In this document: piece after piece, positions 1-8,723 of the stretch | Layout of the letters: every line of letters starts with the position of its first letter | How positions within the stretch are numbered: position 1 is the stretch's first letter | Source of the DNA: Rhodovastum atsumiense | GTDB lineage: Bacteria > Pseudomonadota > Alphaproteobacteria > Acetobacterales > Acetobacteraceae | DNA length: 64,000 nt | NCBI RefSeq assembly: GCF_937425535.1 | Contig: NZ_OW485601.1 | Span: 3,393,501 to 3,457,500, forward strand | Direction: 5' to 3' | Notes under the pieces: model-generated | Database searches by the model: none | Seen by the model: the letters and a program-made list of their open reading frames with translations, nothing else | Told to the model about the DNA's origin: nothing | Translations under genes and position numbers: made by a program

Positions 1-1414
1 GGCGCTCCGTCCGGGGACCAAGCTGCCGGACGATCGAGGACTGCAGTGTGCCATGCCAGCCGATATCCACGATGCCGACCCTGCCCGTGGATGGCAGTGT
101 CTGGTGGAGATAGCCCGCCGCCGCTTCGTGGAAAGGCTGTAACGCCCGAAGCACATCGGTCTGGTGCCGGGTCAACAAGTCACGGAAACGCCATGTTCCT
201 TCAGGCCATTTTAGTAAAGTATCGAGTCCACCGAATTCTTGTGCTGCATCGGCACGCAGACGCTCGCATTGCAGCAGGTTCGAGCGTGACAGCAAAGTTC
301 TGACCGGCAACTCGCCTGCCGCAAGCCGCTCCAGTGACCGCGCCGACAGCTTGCCGCGCTCCTCATCCAGCGCTGCCTCCGCAAGATTGAGCGCACGTCG
401 CGAGACATACAGATAGCCGGTTTCGACTCCGGTGCGGGTGTCGCATCCTGCTGCCTTCCACGCGTGGTAGGGCAGCCACCCGTCGCGGGCGCAGAAGAAA
501 AGATGGGTCAGTCGGTGCTGCCGGGCCTTTTCTTCCAGCCATCGGATGAAGGATCCGACGACGACAGCCCCCCAGGTCTCGCCGAGTCGGCGCATGAAGT
601 CGGCCGGATCCCTCTCTGCATCCGCCGTGACGGGGCACGCGCCGGTACCGGTGGCTGGGTCTGCGAGCCGTGCCGCCCGCGCGAGGCGCGAGTAAGGCAG
701 GATGGCAGGCGTCAGTGGTCCTCCCAGCCGACGGTCGGACCGTGCGGCGGAGAACAACCACCCGCCAATCCCGTGCTTGCGTGGCGAGGCGACGTCGCTC
801 CACTGATCGTCGCCGATGTGCAAGATGCGTGCGCTTTCGCCGACCAGCTTCCGCAGCACGGCCCATTGTGAACCCGTCGCCTTCGTGCGCCCCGTCTCCG
901 AGGAAACCAGCAGGCCCTCTGACGGGTCAAAGCCGCAGGCACGGAGCAGGCGGTCGATCTCGGCCCCGGGCAGATACATGTCCGATACGAAGACAACACG
1001 CCTTCCCTTCGCCCGTACCCGGGCCACGAGTTCGGCGATCTCCGGAACGGGGCGCAGGACTGAGGTTTCGGCGGCGATCTCCTCGTGCCAGATCGCCGCG
1101 CCATGCGGACGCAGCTCGGGTCGGAGGGGCCACAGGCATGCGTGGATGTCGGCAAGCGACACCTCCTCGCGCCCCGCGGCGCGGGCGAGGGCACGGGCTT
1201 CTTCCTCGGCGCGCTCGCGCAACCAGCCGAATCCATGGGCCACCGCACCGATAGCACCGACCAGCCGCTGTTCCGTCAGAGCAAAGACGTCAACAGGCGT
1301 TTCCAGGCACCGTGTAATCGCGGTGTCGAAGACGTCCACGGAAAGGACATCGAATCCGAGCCTGGGAAGCTCCGCGAGAAGACAGCCGTCAGGTTCCATC
1401 AGATCGACATGCAT
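1..1414 (-). CDS. HAD-superfamily hydrolase-like protein (COG5610 type), C-terminus beyond window edge
   Basis: 471 residues are visible, and the reading frame stays open to the window edge, so the C-terminus is missing. A HAD motif I (DVFDT, Asp27/Asp30) lies near the N-terminus, followed by a motif II-like VSDMY near residue 145 and a motif IV-like IGDDQWSD. This is the pattern of the large HAD proteins found in polysaccharide loci. Close to the edge is a conserved-looking stretch, VGIVDIGWHGTLQSS, typical of the second domain of that family. The start is the ATG followed by HVDLMEP; no strong ribosome site was seen. The large glycosyltransferase at 2649-6323, on the same strand, supports a role in surface glycan synthesis. 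The substrate is unknown. The HAD assignment is firm; the pathway is inference. Confidence 0.72.
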   Translation of the reverse strand, partial: MHVDLMEPDGCLLAELPRLGFDVLSVDVFDTAITRCLETPVDVFALTEQRLVGAIGAVAHGFGWLRERAEEEARALARAAGREEVSLADIHACLWPLRPELRPHGAAIWHEEIAAETSVLRPVPEIAELVARVRAKGRRVVFVSDMYLPGAEIDRLLRACGFDPSEGLLVSSETGRTKATGSQWAVLRKLVGESARILHIGDDQWSDVASPRKHGIGGWLFSAARSDRRLGGPLTPAILPYSRLARAARLADPATGTGACPVTADAERDPADFMRRLGETWGAVVVGSFIRWLEEKARQHRLTHLFFCARDGWLPYHAWKAAGCDTRTGVETGYLYVSRRALNLAEAALDEERGKLSARSLERLAAGELPVRTLLSRSNLLQCERLRADAAQEFGGLDTLLKWPEGTWRFRDLLTRHQTDVLRALQPFHEAAAGYLHQTLPSTGRVGIVDIGWHGTLQSSIVRQLGPRTER

Positions 1415-2069
1415 AAGTGTGCTTCTTTGTTGGCTCTGCTGCGGCTCAGGGAGCGGCGGCGGGATCGTGTCCTGGCGTGTCGGGATCGGCATGACGTCGA
1501 GCATTGCACGGGGATGGTCCGACAGCGCGGCTTTCGCTGAAATCGTCCAATAGATGGAGAAGCTTGCGATGCCCATATCCATGGGCACCAGCAACCAGAA
1601 CAGGATTCGGTGACGCCGGTTTGCTTGGTCGAGGCAAGAGACGTTCCACGCGCGCACTCGTTTGTATCACGCGCCTCACTCCAACCTGGACTCGATGCCA
1701 CAATGGCTTTCAGCGGTTGCCGCGTATCACTAACGAAGACCCGTGACCTTGGCAGCACAATCCCGATCATGTTATGGTTTCAGAACGGTTTTTAAGCGTT
1801 TTGCACGATTGATGTCAATCGCCTGACCTGGGGCGACGACAACGACTGTGGCGACCGTCCAGACATTCTAATCTTGACCATGAAGGCGGCGGCTCCGTGC
1901 ACACGATCGGCGGCGCTTCGTCCGGCCGCGAGGTGTTAGCTCGCTCACTGCGCCGTCCCGTCGTCAGGAGCTTATCTGTTCGCGAGCCACAGCATCGCTG
2001 TCCGGCTGACCATCGGAAAAGACGAAGCCTCGCAAACACCGAAGCCATGCTCCGCAGCGGGAGAGACAA
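1415..2069. other. Intergenic stretch without a convincing gene
   Basis: Only short, low-quality open frames occur on either strand, none with a good ribosome site or a recognisable domain. It separates the minus-strand HAD gene from the plus-strand PPC-domain gene, so promoters for both probably lie here. No clear promoter or structured RNA could be identified by eye. Confidence 0.4.
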
Positions 2070-2525
2070 ATGCCAGATACAACATCCACCCAGTTCCCGG
2101 CCGGCCCGATCACCGCGTCGCCGTCATCCGCCCTGGCGGCCGTGGCCCAGGGAACCATCAGCGCGCCCTATGAAATCGACCGCTACCCGGTGTTCATCTC
2201 GCAACCCGGCCATTACCAGATCAGTGTCAACGGTACTTCCGGCCTCGATCCGACGGCGGCGCTGTTCAACTCGGCCGGACAGAACATCGCCTTCGATGAC
2301 GACAGCGGCCCCGGCTACAATTCGCTCCTCGATTTCACCGTGGGGACGGGCGGCATCTACCTGATGCTGGGCGTGACCGGTTACGACGGATCCACCGGGG
2401 CCTACACCATCACCGGGGGCACCCTGACGAGCACCGGCACGGTCGCGCCTTCCGCCGATCTCACCATCGGTGCGCCCGGGCCCTCGACCTTCGGCGGCAG
2501 CCTGCTCAACCAGACGATCGTCTGA
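2070..2525 (+). CDS. Small PPC-domain (pre-peptidase C-terminal-like) protein
   Basis: The 151-residue protein is almost entirely one beta-sandwich of the bacterial pre-peptidase C-terminal type. It shows YPVFISQPGHYQISVNGTSG, then a DPTAALFN block, the acidic turn FDDDSGPGYNS, and the closing LDFTVGTGGIYLMLGVTGYDG strand pattern. Such domains normally sit at the end of secreted proteases or RTX-like proteins; here the domain stands alone. There is no classical signal peptide, so export, if it occurs, would need a type I or other route; this is inference. A GGGAGAG sequence lies four bases upstream of the ATG. Two strong hairpins follow the stop codon. Confidence 0.7.
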   Translation: MPDTTSTQFPAGPITASPSSALAAVAQGTISAPYEIDRYPVFISQPGHYQISVNGTSGLDPTAALFNSAGQNIAFDDDSGPGYNSLLDFTVGTGGIYLMLGVTGYDGSTGAYTITGGTLTSTGTVAPSADLTIGAPGPSTFGGSLLNQTIV

Positions 2526-2532
2526 CCCACGC

Positions 2533-2602
2533 CGGCAGACCGCGCGCGGCACGGCGTGCCGGTCTGCCGAAGGGGAGGGAGCGGTCGTGATCCGACCGCT
2601 CC
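2533..2602. terminator. Two consecutive hairpins between convergent genes
   Basis: The first hairpin has a perfect 10-bp stem (2533-2542 with 2560-2569, CGGCAGACCG) and a long loop. The second has a perfect 10-bp stem (2578-2587 with 2593-2602, GGAGCGGTCG) and a 5-nt loop. Neither is followed by a clear T run. Their position between the convergent PPC and glycosyltransferase genes suggests a bidirectional terminator. Confidence 0.55.
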
Positions 2603-2648
2603 TGCCGCCTCGCCTGGGCGGGGGGCGTGCGAATTTCCTGACATCCGC

Positions 2649-5600
2649 TCAGGAAAGCGCGCGCCGGATCGTCCGGGCGACGGAATGCAACTGCGAATGC
2701 CGCAGCAGGAAGGCGCGTGTGCGGCCCCACAGCGTCAGCCGCGCCGCTTCCAGCCAGTGGGTGCGTTCGGCCGGATCATCCTCGATGCCGCCGCTCAGCG
2801 TTGCCATGATCAGGTCGTAGGTGGCGCCGACATCCTGGTTGAACTGGTCAGGATCCTCGGTGCGCGCATAGATGCCCAGCCGGCCGGCCGGACCTGGCAG
2901 CCGCGCGCGGGCGCGCAGATACGTCATCGCCATCGGCGCATAGGCAGACGCCTGCTTCTGGTCTTTGACGAAATCGGAAACCGCCTGCCAGGCCGCGCGC
3001 CGGCGGAACCACACCTGACTCAGCCGCGCCGGATCGATGACATGCTCGACCGCCGCCTCCGGGGCATAGGCGGCGCGATGGCCGGCCGCCCGCAGCCGAT
3101 CGATCACGGCGGTTTCCTCGTTCGACATCAGCGACAGGCCCTCGCCGGTGCGGCCGAGCTGGCGGTTGAAGCCGCCGACCGACATCACCGGCCCGCGCCG
3201 GAACGCAAGGTTGCAGCCGGCAAGCCATTCCCGCTCGCCCAGCTCGCGCAGCCTGCCGCCCCAGTCGACGATCGACAGGTAGCCGAGCAGCGTATCGGGC
3301 AGCCAGGCCGGCCGGGGCGTGACCCAGCGCGGCCGCACCCGTCCGCCGATCACGGCGATGTCGCTGCCGATGCTGTCGAAGGCGCGCACCATCTGCACGG
3401 CCCAGTCCGGCGCGGCGATGGCGTCGTCGTCGATGAAGGCGACGAGATCGGCCCGTGCTTCCTCAAGGCCGCGGTTGCGCGCGTTGGACAGGCCCGGCAC
3501 CGGCTCGAGCAGGTAGCGCAGCCCCGGCTCCCCGGCGTAGCGTTCGCCGAATTGTCCGGCCGCGGCCTGGTCGGCGGAATTGTCCACCACCACGATCTCG
3601 AGGAACCCGGCGGGGCATTGCTGGCGCAGCAGCGAGTCGAGCGCGTCCGGCAGCACGTCGTAGCGGTTATAGGTGCAGACGACGACGCTCAGCCGCGGCT
3701 GCGCGGTGGACGGGATCGGATCGGGCAAGCTTTCCTCCTGCGCGCGCGGCGCATCGTTCCGGGGCCCGGGCGCAACCAGGGGCGGCGCCTGCCGCGAGAC
3801 CTCGTCGGTCCTGGCGGTGATCATCCCGGGCAGCGTGGCGTCCGCTGCGGGGGCGGCGATCGCCGCGGCGACGGCTGCGGCCGCGCCATCCGGCGCCATC
3901 GCCCAGGCCAGGGCCTCGTTCATCGCCCGGGCATGTGCCTCGGCCGAGTAGTTCAGTGCGTACAGGCGTCGCGCGGTCGCGGTGCGCCGGCGTCGCGCCT
4001 CGGCCGAGCCGAGCAGGGCGGCGATGTCTCCGGCCAGGCCGGCCGCATCCGTGGCCGGGCGGTACTCGCTGTCGCCCAGCTCGAGCCCGCGCAGGCCGCA
4101 GGCGGTGCTGGCGAAGCAGGCGCCGGCGGCGAGGGCCTCCATCGCCTTGATGGAGAGGCCGGTCCCCGCCTGGTCGGGAATCACCAGCACGCGGGAACGC
4201 GCGAAGACATCCTCGAGCCGATCGACGAAGCCGGCGCAGATCACGTTGCGCTCCGGCAGCCGCGCGCGGTCGAGGCCCTGCACCACCCGGCCAGCGATGA
4301 TGATGCGGGCATTCGCCAGGGCCGGATGCAGCGGCCGCACCTGGTCGAGGAACCAGTGCACGCCATCGACATTGACCTGGTGCCAGCCGCCCCAGACCAG
4401 GATGTCGCAGCCGGAGACCTCGCGGCATGCATCCGGCAGCCGGTTTGCCGCCACGATCTCCGGCCAGGAGCGGTCGGAGGGCAGGCGCGGCGCGGCATAG
4501 GGACGGACCAGCACGGCGTGGCGCGCGTCGCGCCGGATCAGGGCATGTTCCTCGGTCGAGATGTTGGCGCAGACGGCGACGCGGTGCCAGCACTCCCGTT
4601 CCTCGCGCCGGCAGGCGGCATCGTCGATGGCGCCGTGCGGCACGAACTCGGGCACGCCGTGGGAACGGATCAGGTCCGAATAGATGTCATGCGTTGCCAG
4701 GACGACCGGCGCGCGCGTCAGCGTTTCGGTCAGCAGTAACTGCGGCAGATGGTTCACCAGCGCGACCGCGGCACGACGGCCTGCCCAGGCGAGCGCCTCC
4801 GGCTCGGTCGTCACCGGGTCGCGCAGCAGCAGTTGTACCCGCGTCACCACCGAGGCCGCCCGGAACGCGGCGGAGCGGACCATGCGCGCGATCGAGGCGG
4901 CGCGGTCGTCGCGCTCGGCAACGATGTGCAGATGCGGCCGCACGTTCTCGAAATTCTCGGAGAGGAAGGCCGAGATGCGCCGGCTGCGCTGCGGCTCGCG
5001 GTGCGGCCAGTGCTCCACCAGCAGGCGCACCACCAGATAGCCATGGTCGATCAGGTGGCGGAGCTGCGCGTCGAAGATGGCGGAGCTGCCGACCCGGCCC
5101 CAGAGCGCGCTGACCACCAGCGCGACCGGCCCGAACGCGTCGATGCAGACCGAGGTGCCGGACGGGCTGGTGAAGGCCCGCAGTCTCGCCTCCACCCGCG
5201 TCGGGGGGGCGCCCGTCGCCGGAGCCGTCCCGGCGGGAAGGGCGAAGACCGGCAGCCGCAATGCCTCCTGCAGCCGCGCGGCTTCGGCTTCGGTCGCGGC
5301 ATGCAGGATCAGCCTGCGGAACGGACAGCCGGTGGCAAGCCGCCGGCCCAGCGTGGCGGCATCCAGCTCGCCGGGGCCGATGTCGAGACGGGGGTGGGGG
5401 GTCAGCAGCAGGTGCAACGTCGCGCGCAGCGGCGTGTCCAGGTCGAGATGCGGCAGCAATTGCAGCAGCAGTTCGAGATGGATCGGCTCGGCGGCGGGCA
5501 TGAGGACGAGGTCATCCGGCCCCATGCCCCTGAGCAGGGCGACCAGTCGGGCCCGGTCGGCCGCGTCACGGACCAGCGCCGTGGCATTCCCCGGGCCGGG

Positions 5601-6323
5601 CGTCGCGCCGGCCGGCGTGCTGTCCGTCGTCTCGGCCGGGCCGGTCAGGGTGCGGTACAGGTGGCGCAGCACCGGGGCGACAGGCGCCAGGACGGGCAGG
5701 TGGACCAGCGCGTGCAGGCGTTGCCGCGCCCGGACCGCGACCGCGCCGAGCAGGCGCCGGACCAGCCGGGCGGGGCGGTCCAGCAGGCACGCGGCGAATT
5801 GCCTGGCCCGGTGCCGCAGATGGTAGGTCGCCGTCGCGAACAGCCGCCGGATGCGGTACTGCAGCCGGATCAGCACCCAGACCCCCAGCGCCAGCAGGCG
5901 TGCCGGGATTCCGGTGCTGGTCTTCCAGGTTTGGCGCGCCCAGGCATCCAGGCGGGAGACCAAGGTTTCCTGCGTGCTGTCGGCGGCCGCCGCGTCGGCC
6001 GGCGGCGAGTCGCAGGCGGTGGCGTCCCGACGGATCAGCCGCAGCTCCGGCCTGATCCGGTTGGCTGCGAGCAGGCGGTGGATGGTGACGCCGGGCTGGC
6101 CAGGCAGGGCGGGCAGGGGATCGGCGCGATCGATAACCCACTCGATCTGCCAGCCCGCGGCGACGAAATCGCGGATCAGTGCCAGGGCGTCATTTTGCTC
6201 TTCGTCCCTGGCATGTTGGCGGGCGGGGTCCAACAGCAGCAGGCGGCGTGGTGTCCTGGCGCTCGTGACGGCGTCGTGTCCCGTGCCCGCCCGAACCGCA
6301 CCGTGGTCCTGACTGGTCTTCAT
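2649..6323 (-). CDS. Giant two-domain glycosyltransferase (GT4-like plus GT2)
   Basis: About 1224 residues. An N-terminal region of roughly 380 residues, rich in Arg/Leu with no recognised fold, precedes a GT4-like domain at about 390-810. That domain contains DILVWGGWHQVNVDG, IIIAGRVVQG and GTGLSIKAMEALAAG, the last being the usual nucleotide-sugar binding helix. A GT2 domain follows at about 876-1190 with VVVCTYNRYDVL, a DDD metal-binding motif in VAFIDDDAIAAPDW, and the ED-like acceptor block SNEETAV. The protein probably transfers two sugars in assembling a surface polysaccharide or glycan. The chosen start (followed by KTSQDHG) has AGGAG upstream; another in-frame ATG at 6428 lacks a ribosome site. 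Acceptor and sugars cannot be read from sequence. Confidence 0.82.
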   Translation of the reverse strand: MKTSQDHGAVRAGTGHDAVTSARTPRRLLLLDPARQHARDEEQNDALALIRDFVAAGWQIEWVIDRADPLPALPGQPGVTIHRLLAANRIRPELRLIRRDATACDSPPADAAAADSTQETLVSRLDAWARQTWKTSTGIPARLLALGVWVLIRLQYRIRRLFATATYHLRHRARQFAACLLDRPARLVRRLLGAVAVRARQRLHALVHLPVLAPVAPVLRHLYRTLTGPAETTDSTPAGATPGPGNATALVRDAADRARLVALLRGMGPDDLVLMPAAEPIHLELLLQLLPHLDLDTPLRATLHLLLTPHPRLDIGPGELDAATLGRRLATGCPFRRLILHAATEAEAARLQEALRLPVFALPAGTAPATGAPPTRVEARLRAFTSPSGTSVCIDAFGPVALVVSALWGRVGSSAIFDAQLRHLIDHGYLVVRLLVEHWPHREPQRSRRISAFLSENFENVRPHLHIVAERDDRAASIARMVRSAAFRAASVVTRVQLLLRDPVTTEPEALAWAGRRAAVALVNHLPQLLLTETLTRAPVVLATHDIYSDLIRSHGVPEFVPHGAIDDAACRREERECWHRVAVCANISTEEHALIRRDARHAVLVRPYAAPRLPSDRSWPEIVAANRLPDACREVSGCDILVWGGWHQVNVDGVHWFLDQVRPLHPALANARIIIAGRVVQGLDRARLPERNVICAGFVDRLEDVFARSRVLVIPDQAGTGLSIKAMEALAAGACFASTACGLRGLELGDSEYRPATDAAGLAGDIAALLGSAEARRRRTATARRLYALNYSAEAHARAMNEALAWAMAPDGAAAAVAAAIAAPAADATLPGMITARTDEVSRQAPPLVAPGPRNDAPRAQEESLPDPIPSTAQPRLSVVVCTYNRYDVLPDALDSLLRQQCPAGFLEIVVVDNSADQAAAGQFGERYAGEPGLRYLLEPVPGLSNARNRGLEEARADLVAFIDDDAIAAPDWAVQMVRAFDSIGSDIAVIGGRVRPRWVTPRPAWLPDTLLGYLSIVDWGGRLRELGEREWLAGCNLAFRRGPVMSVGGFNRQLGRTGEGLSLMSNEETAVIDRLRAAGHRAAYAPEAAVEHVIDPARLSQVWFRRRAAWQAVSDFVKDQKQASAYAPMAMTYLRARARLPGPAGRLGIYARTEDPDQFNQDVGATYDLIMATLSGGIEDDPAERTHWLEAARLTLWGRTRAFLLRHSQLHSVARTIRRALS

Positions 6324-6834
6324 TCCGGCTGATCCGCTCCTGCATTCAACGCAGGCACCCCGTGGCGCCTGCCGGGATCGGACAGGTCGCCGGACCTGAA
6401 TCCGGCACTTCTGTCCAAGGCCTGGCATTCATTGCCATTATCAAATCAATCTAACAACCCTTCACGAACGCTCTTGTGCCGATAGTTTGCTGCAATCCCG
6501 TAACTATACCTGGGAGGCTTTGCCGATCCTTGCCAAGTCACAGGTCAGAACGATGGCAAAATCAGATGAAAACCGGTGCAGTCAAAACTTATTCGTGCTG
6601 CAAACAAAATGGTACCATCGGGTCGGTGGCGAATAACGTTGTCGCATGAAAATTAATTCTGCGGCCAGGCCGGTCGGGGCGACGCAGCGATGCTGCCGGT
6701 CCGATGTGCTGCTGGTTCCACCACTCCCGCCGGCCGGCCGGCCGGTTTGCGTGCCGCGGCCTGTCGCTGTCATCGCCGTGGTCGCAAGGCGAGCCCGGGT
6801 ATGCGGGACGCACAGGGCAGTCTCATTGCTGACC
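6324..6834. other. Long divergent intergenic region, AT-rich in part
   Basis: This 0.5-kb stretch lies between divergently transcribed genes and is clearly lower in GC around 6440-6660 than its surroundings. No supported open frame was found on either strand. It probably holds the promoter of the large glycosyltransferase. Confidence 0.4.
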
Positions 6835-6867
6835 AAATTAGATATATCTTGAAATTAGATATATCTT
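6835..6867. promoter_or_regulatory. Tandem 16-nt repeats carrying AGATATATCT palindromes
   Basis: AAATTAGATATATCTT occurs twice, at 6835-6850 and 6852-6867, each copy containing the palindrome AGATATATCT. The copies start 17 bases apart. They lie about 120 bases upstream of the LTXXQ gene. The same palindrome recurs before the Rieske gene (7552-7579), which suggests a shared repressor or activator. No regulator gene is adjacent. Confidence 0.55.
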
Positions 6868-6988
6868 ATGCGATAAGGTATCTGCCATGCCCTCGGGTCC
6901 TGCGTCCCGCGCGGGGCCGTCGGCCGGCCGGGAACGACGGCAAGCCGGATCCCGCAACGACAACAACGCTCAGGCGAAGGAGGATCTC

Positions 6989-7519
6989 ATGCGCGGCATG
7001 AGCAGGCGTCTTGTCCTCGGCACCATTCCCATGTTGCTGGCGGGCACGGCCATTGCGTGGGCCCAGCCGATGGGGCCGGGAATGGGGGGCGGCCCCGGAA
7101 TGGGCGGCGGCATGGGGCGGGGGGGTGGCCCCGGTTTCGGGCGCGGCCTGAACGACCCGGCCAGCTACCTGGCAGGGCTCAAGACCGAGCTGGGCATTAC
7201 CCCAGCCCAGGAACCGGCCTGGAACGAGTATGCCGATACGGTGCAGAGCATGGCCGGCCAGATGCAGGGCATGCGTGCCAACGTATTCCAGGCGATGCCC
7301 TCGGCGAGTTGGGAAGATCGCCAGGCCATGATGAACCAGATGTTCGAATCCCACACGGAAGCGCATCGCAGGGTGCAGGAAGCGGCGCATACGCTGATGC
7401 CCTCCCTCACGCCGGAACAGCAGGCGAAGGCGGCCACCCGTCTGCCCGGCCTGATCACCCCGCCCGGACCCGGCCCGGGTGGCGGACGCATGCAGCCTCC
7501 CGCACCGCAAAAGCCGTAA
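6989..7519 (+). CDS. Periplasmic LTXXQ (Spy/CpxP-like) protein
   Basis: 176 residues beginning with a signal peptide (MRGMSRRLVLGTIP then a hydrophobic run ending AWAQ) that directs export. A Met/Gly-rich linker with repeated GPGMGGG units follows, then a helical domain with ELGITPAQEPAWNEYAD and later SLTPEQQAKAATRL, the two LTxxQ-type motifs of the family. CpxP and Spy act as periplasmic chaperones or metal/envelope stress sensors; the Met-rich segment might bind copper, which is inference. An AAGGAGGATCTC ribosome site fixes the start, although the frame is open further upstream. Twin AGATATATCT repeats upstream suggest regulation together with the following Rieske gene. Confidence 0.8.
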   Translation: MRGMSRRLVLGTIPMLLAGTAIAWAQPMGPGMGGGPGMGGGMGRGGGPGFGRGLNDPASYLAGLKTELGITPAQEPAWNEYADTVQSMAGQMQGMRANVFQAMPSASWEDRQAMMNQMFESHTEAHRRVQEAAHTLMPSLTPEQQAKAATRLPGLITPPGPGPGGGRMQPPAPQKP

Positions 7520-7551
7520 CACAAGATCACCATTGCAATGATCCCTGGCGC

Positions 7552-7579
7552 GATATATCTAACGGAATAAGATATATCT
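7552..7579. promoter_or_regulatory. Inverted pair of GATATATCT elements upstream of the Rieske gene
   Basis: GATATATCT at 7552-7560 and AGATATATCT at 7570-7579 are separated by nine bases. They match the palindromes at 6835-6867 before the LTXXQ gene. They lie roughly 85-110 bases before the Rieske start codon. A common operator is likely; the binding protein is unknown. Confidence 0.5.
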
Positions 7580-7596
7580 CGTTTGGAGATGGTGCC

Positions 7597-7621
7597 GCCG
7601 GCCCGGCCCACCCGGGCCGGC
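7597..7621 (+). terminator. Strong GC hairpin between the LTXXQ and Rieske genes
   Basis: A perfect 10-bp stem (GCCGGCCCGG at 7597-7606 with 7612-7621) encloses a five-base loop. There is no T tract. It may end the LTXXQ transcript or act in the 5' leader of the Rieske mRNA. Confidence 0.4.
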
Positions 7622-7662
7622 CACCCCCACATGTTTTCACGGGTCAGCAATAAGGAGCGGAC

Positions 7663-8223
7663 ATGACCGCGATTCCCCTCGGCCAGGGGCCTGATGCCGA
7701 AATCCAGCCAACCCGGCGCGACTTCCTGTCGCTGATGGCGGCCAGCTCGGCCGCGATCGGGGCCGGGGCGGTGGTGTGGCCGCTGGTCGGCAGCATGAAT
7801 CCCTCGGCCGATGTGCTGGCGCTGTCGCAGACCGAGGTCGACCTGACCCCGATCGAGCCGGGCCAGGGCATCGTGGTGATGTGGCAGGGCAAGCCGGTGT
7901 TCGTCCGCCACCGCACCGAAACCGAGATCAAAATGGCCCAGGAAGCCCCTGTCGCGGACATGCGCGACCCGGCCCCCGACTCCGACCGGGTCAAGGACGG
8001 CCACGAGCAATGGCTGGTGACCAGCGCCGTCTGCACCCATCTCGGCTGCGTGCCGGGCGGCAGCAAGTCGAGCGAACCACGCGGCGACTTCGGCGGCTGG
8101 TTCTGCGCCTGCCACGGCAGCCAGTACGACACCGCCGGACGCATCCGCAAAGGGCCGGCACCCGCCAACCTGCCGATCCCGCCGTACGACTTCCTCAGCG
8201 ATACCAAGATCCAGATCGGGTAA
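7663..8223 (+). CDS. petA: Rieske [2Fe-2S] protein, ubiquinol-cytochrome c reductase type, orphan copy
   Basis: 186 residues. A twin-arginine-like N-terminus (RRDFLSLMAASSAA) leads into a single membrane anchor (IGAGAVVWPLVGSM). The C-terminal half has both cluster-binding loops, CTHLGC and CACHGSQYD, supplying two Cys and two His, and the family's NLPIPPYDF tail. It would carry electrons from quinol to cytochrome c1 in the bc1 complex. Normally petA is followed by cytochrome b and c1 genes; here none follow, so this is an orphan or alternative Rieske subunit. The paired GATATATCT elements upstream suggest conditional expression. AAGGAGCGGAC precedes the ATG. Confidence 0.93.
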   Translation: MTAIPLGQGPDAEIQPTRRDFLSLMAASSAAIGAGAVVWPLVGSMNPSADVLALSQTEVDLTPIEPGQGIVVMWQGKPVFVRHRTETEIKMAQEAPVADMRDPAPDSDRVKDGHEQWLVTSAVCTHLGCVPGGSKSSEPRGDFGGWFCACHGSQYDTAGRIRKGPAPANLPIPPYDFLSDTKIQIG

Positions 8224-8300
8224 GGCAAGGCCAGGGCGCTGCCCTGGACCCGGCAGGGGCCACACGGCCCCTGCACCCCAGTCTCGCTGCGCGGCGGGAA
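8224..8300. repeat. Dispersed GC-rich palindromic repeat, copy 1
   Basis: It begins with CCAGGGCGCTGCCCTGG, a short inverted repeat, followed by AGGGGCCACACGGCCCCT and the block TCGCTGCGCGGC. Closely related sequences occur at 25520-25590 and 37474-37640, all in intergenic DNA just after a stop codon. It could also act as a terminator for the Rieske gene. Confidence 0.6.
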
Positions 8301-8316
8301 ACCCCGCCGCCACGGG

Positions 8317-8529
8317 TCATACCAGGGTTGCGATCAGGTGCAGCAGCGCCTGATGCTCGGGGCCGTGTCCGCCACGGGTCAGGAACTCCCCGATCCCGAT
8401 CTCGCTCCTCCGCCCGCCCGAGGCCACGTTGGGCTCGTGCCGGACGAACACCCGCTCCGTGTCGGGATCACTGACAAGAAGCCAGCGATCGCCGCTGGAA
8501 CTTTCATAAAGTTCCCGTGTTCGCGTCAT
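8317..8529 (-). CDS. Small conserved hypothetical protein
   Basis: About 70 residues (MTRTRELYESSSGDRWLLV...) with a two-strand pattern, a DTERVFVRHEPN segment and a helical tail GPEHQALLHLI. Short proteins of this pattern are common in alphaproteobacteria, but I know of no function. AAGGAG lies eight bases before the chosen ATG; an upstream in-frame ATG at 8565 lacks a ribosome site. It is divergent from the cupin gene. Confidence 0.6.
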   Translation of the reverse strand: MTRTRELYESSSGDRWLLVSDPDTERVFVRHEPNVASGGRRSEIGIGEFLTRGGHGPEHQALLHLIATLV

Positions 8530-8723
8530 GGCCTCCGCTCCTTCCACATCCCCCTCCGGGGACATCGATCATATCCCGCAGACAGGATCGGCGTGTCACG
8601 GATGTCACGCTTCGGAGCAGACGTTACCTCTGCCGGCATGACCGGTGCGGCTCAATCGGTGTGCCCCATCGGGGGGCACGCCGGTTGCGGGGGCCTTGCA
8701 CGGAATGTCCGAGGAGAACGAGC

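Noticed and set aside
2556-4739. A 727-codon plus-strand open frame opposite the glycosyltransferase
   Set aside because: It has Arg/Gly/Pro-rich low-complexity content with no domain; it arises from the high GC content antisense to a real gene.
8661-8679. Hairpin upstream of the cupin gene as a terminator
   Set aside because: It lies between divergent genes, so nothing is left to terminate; it may only affect the cupin mRNA leader.
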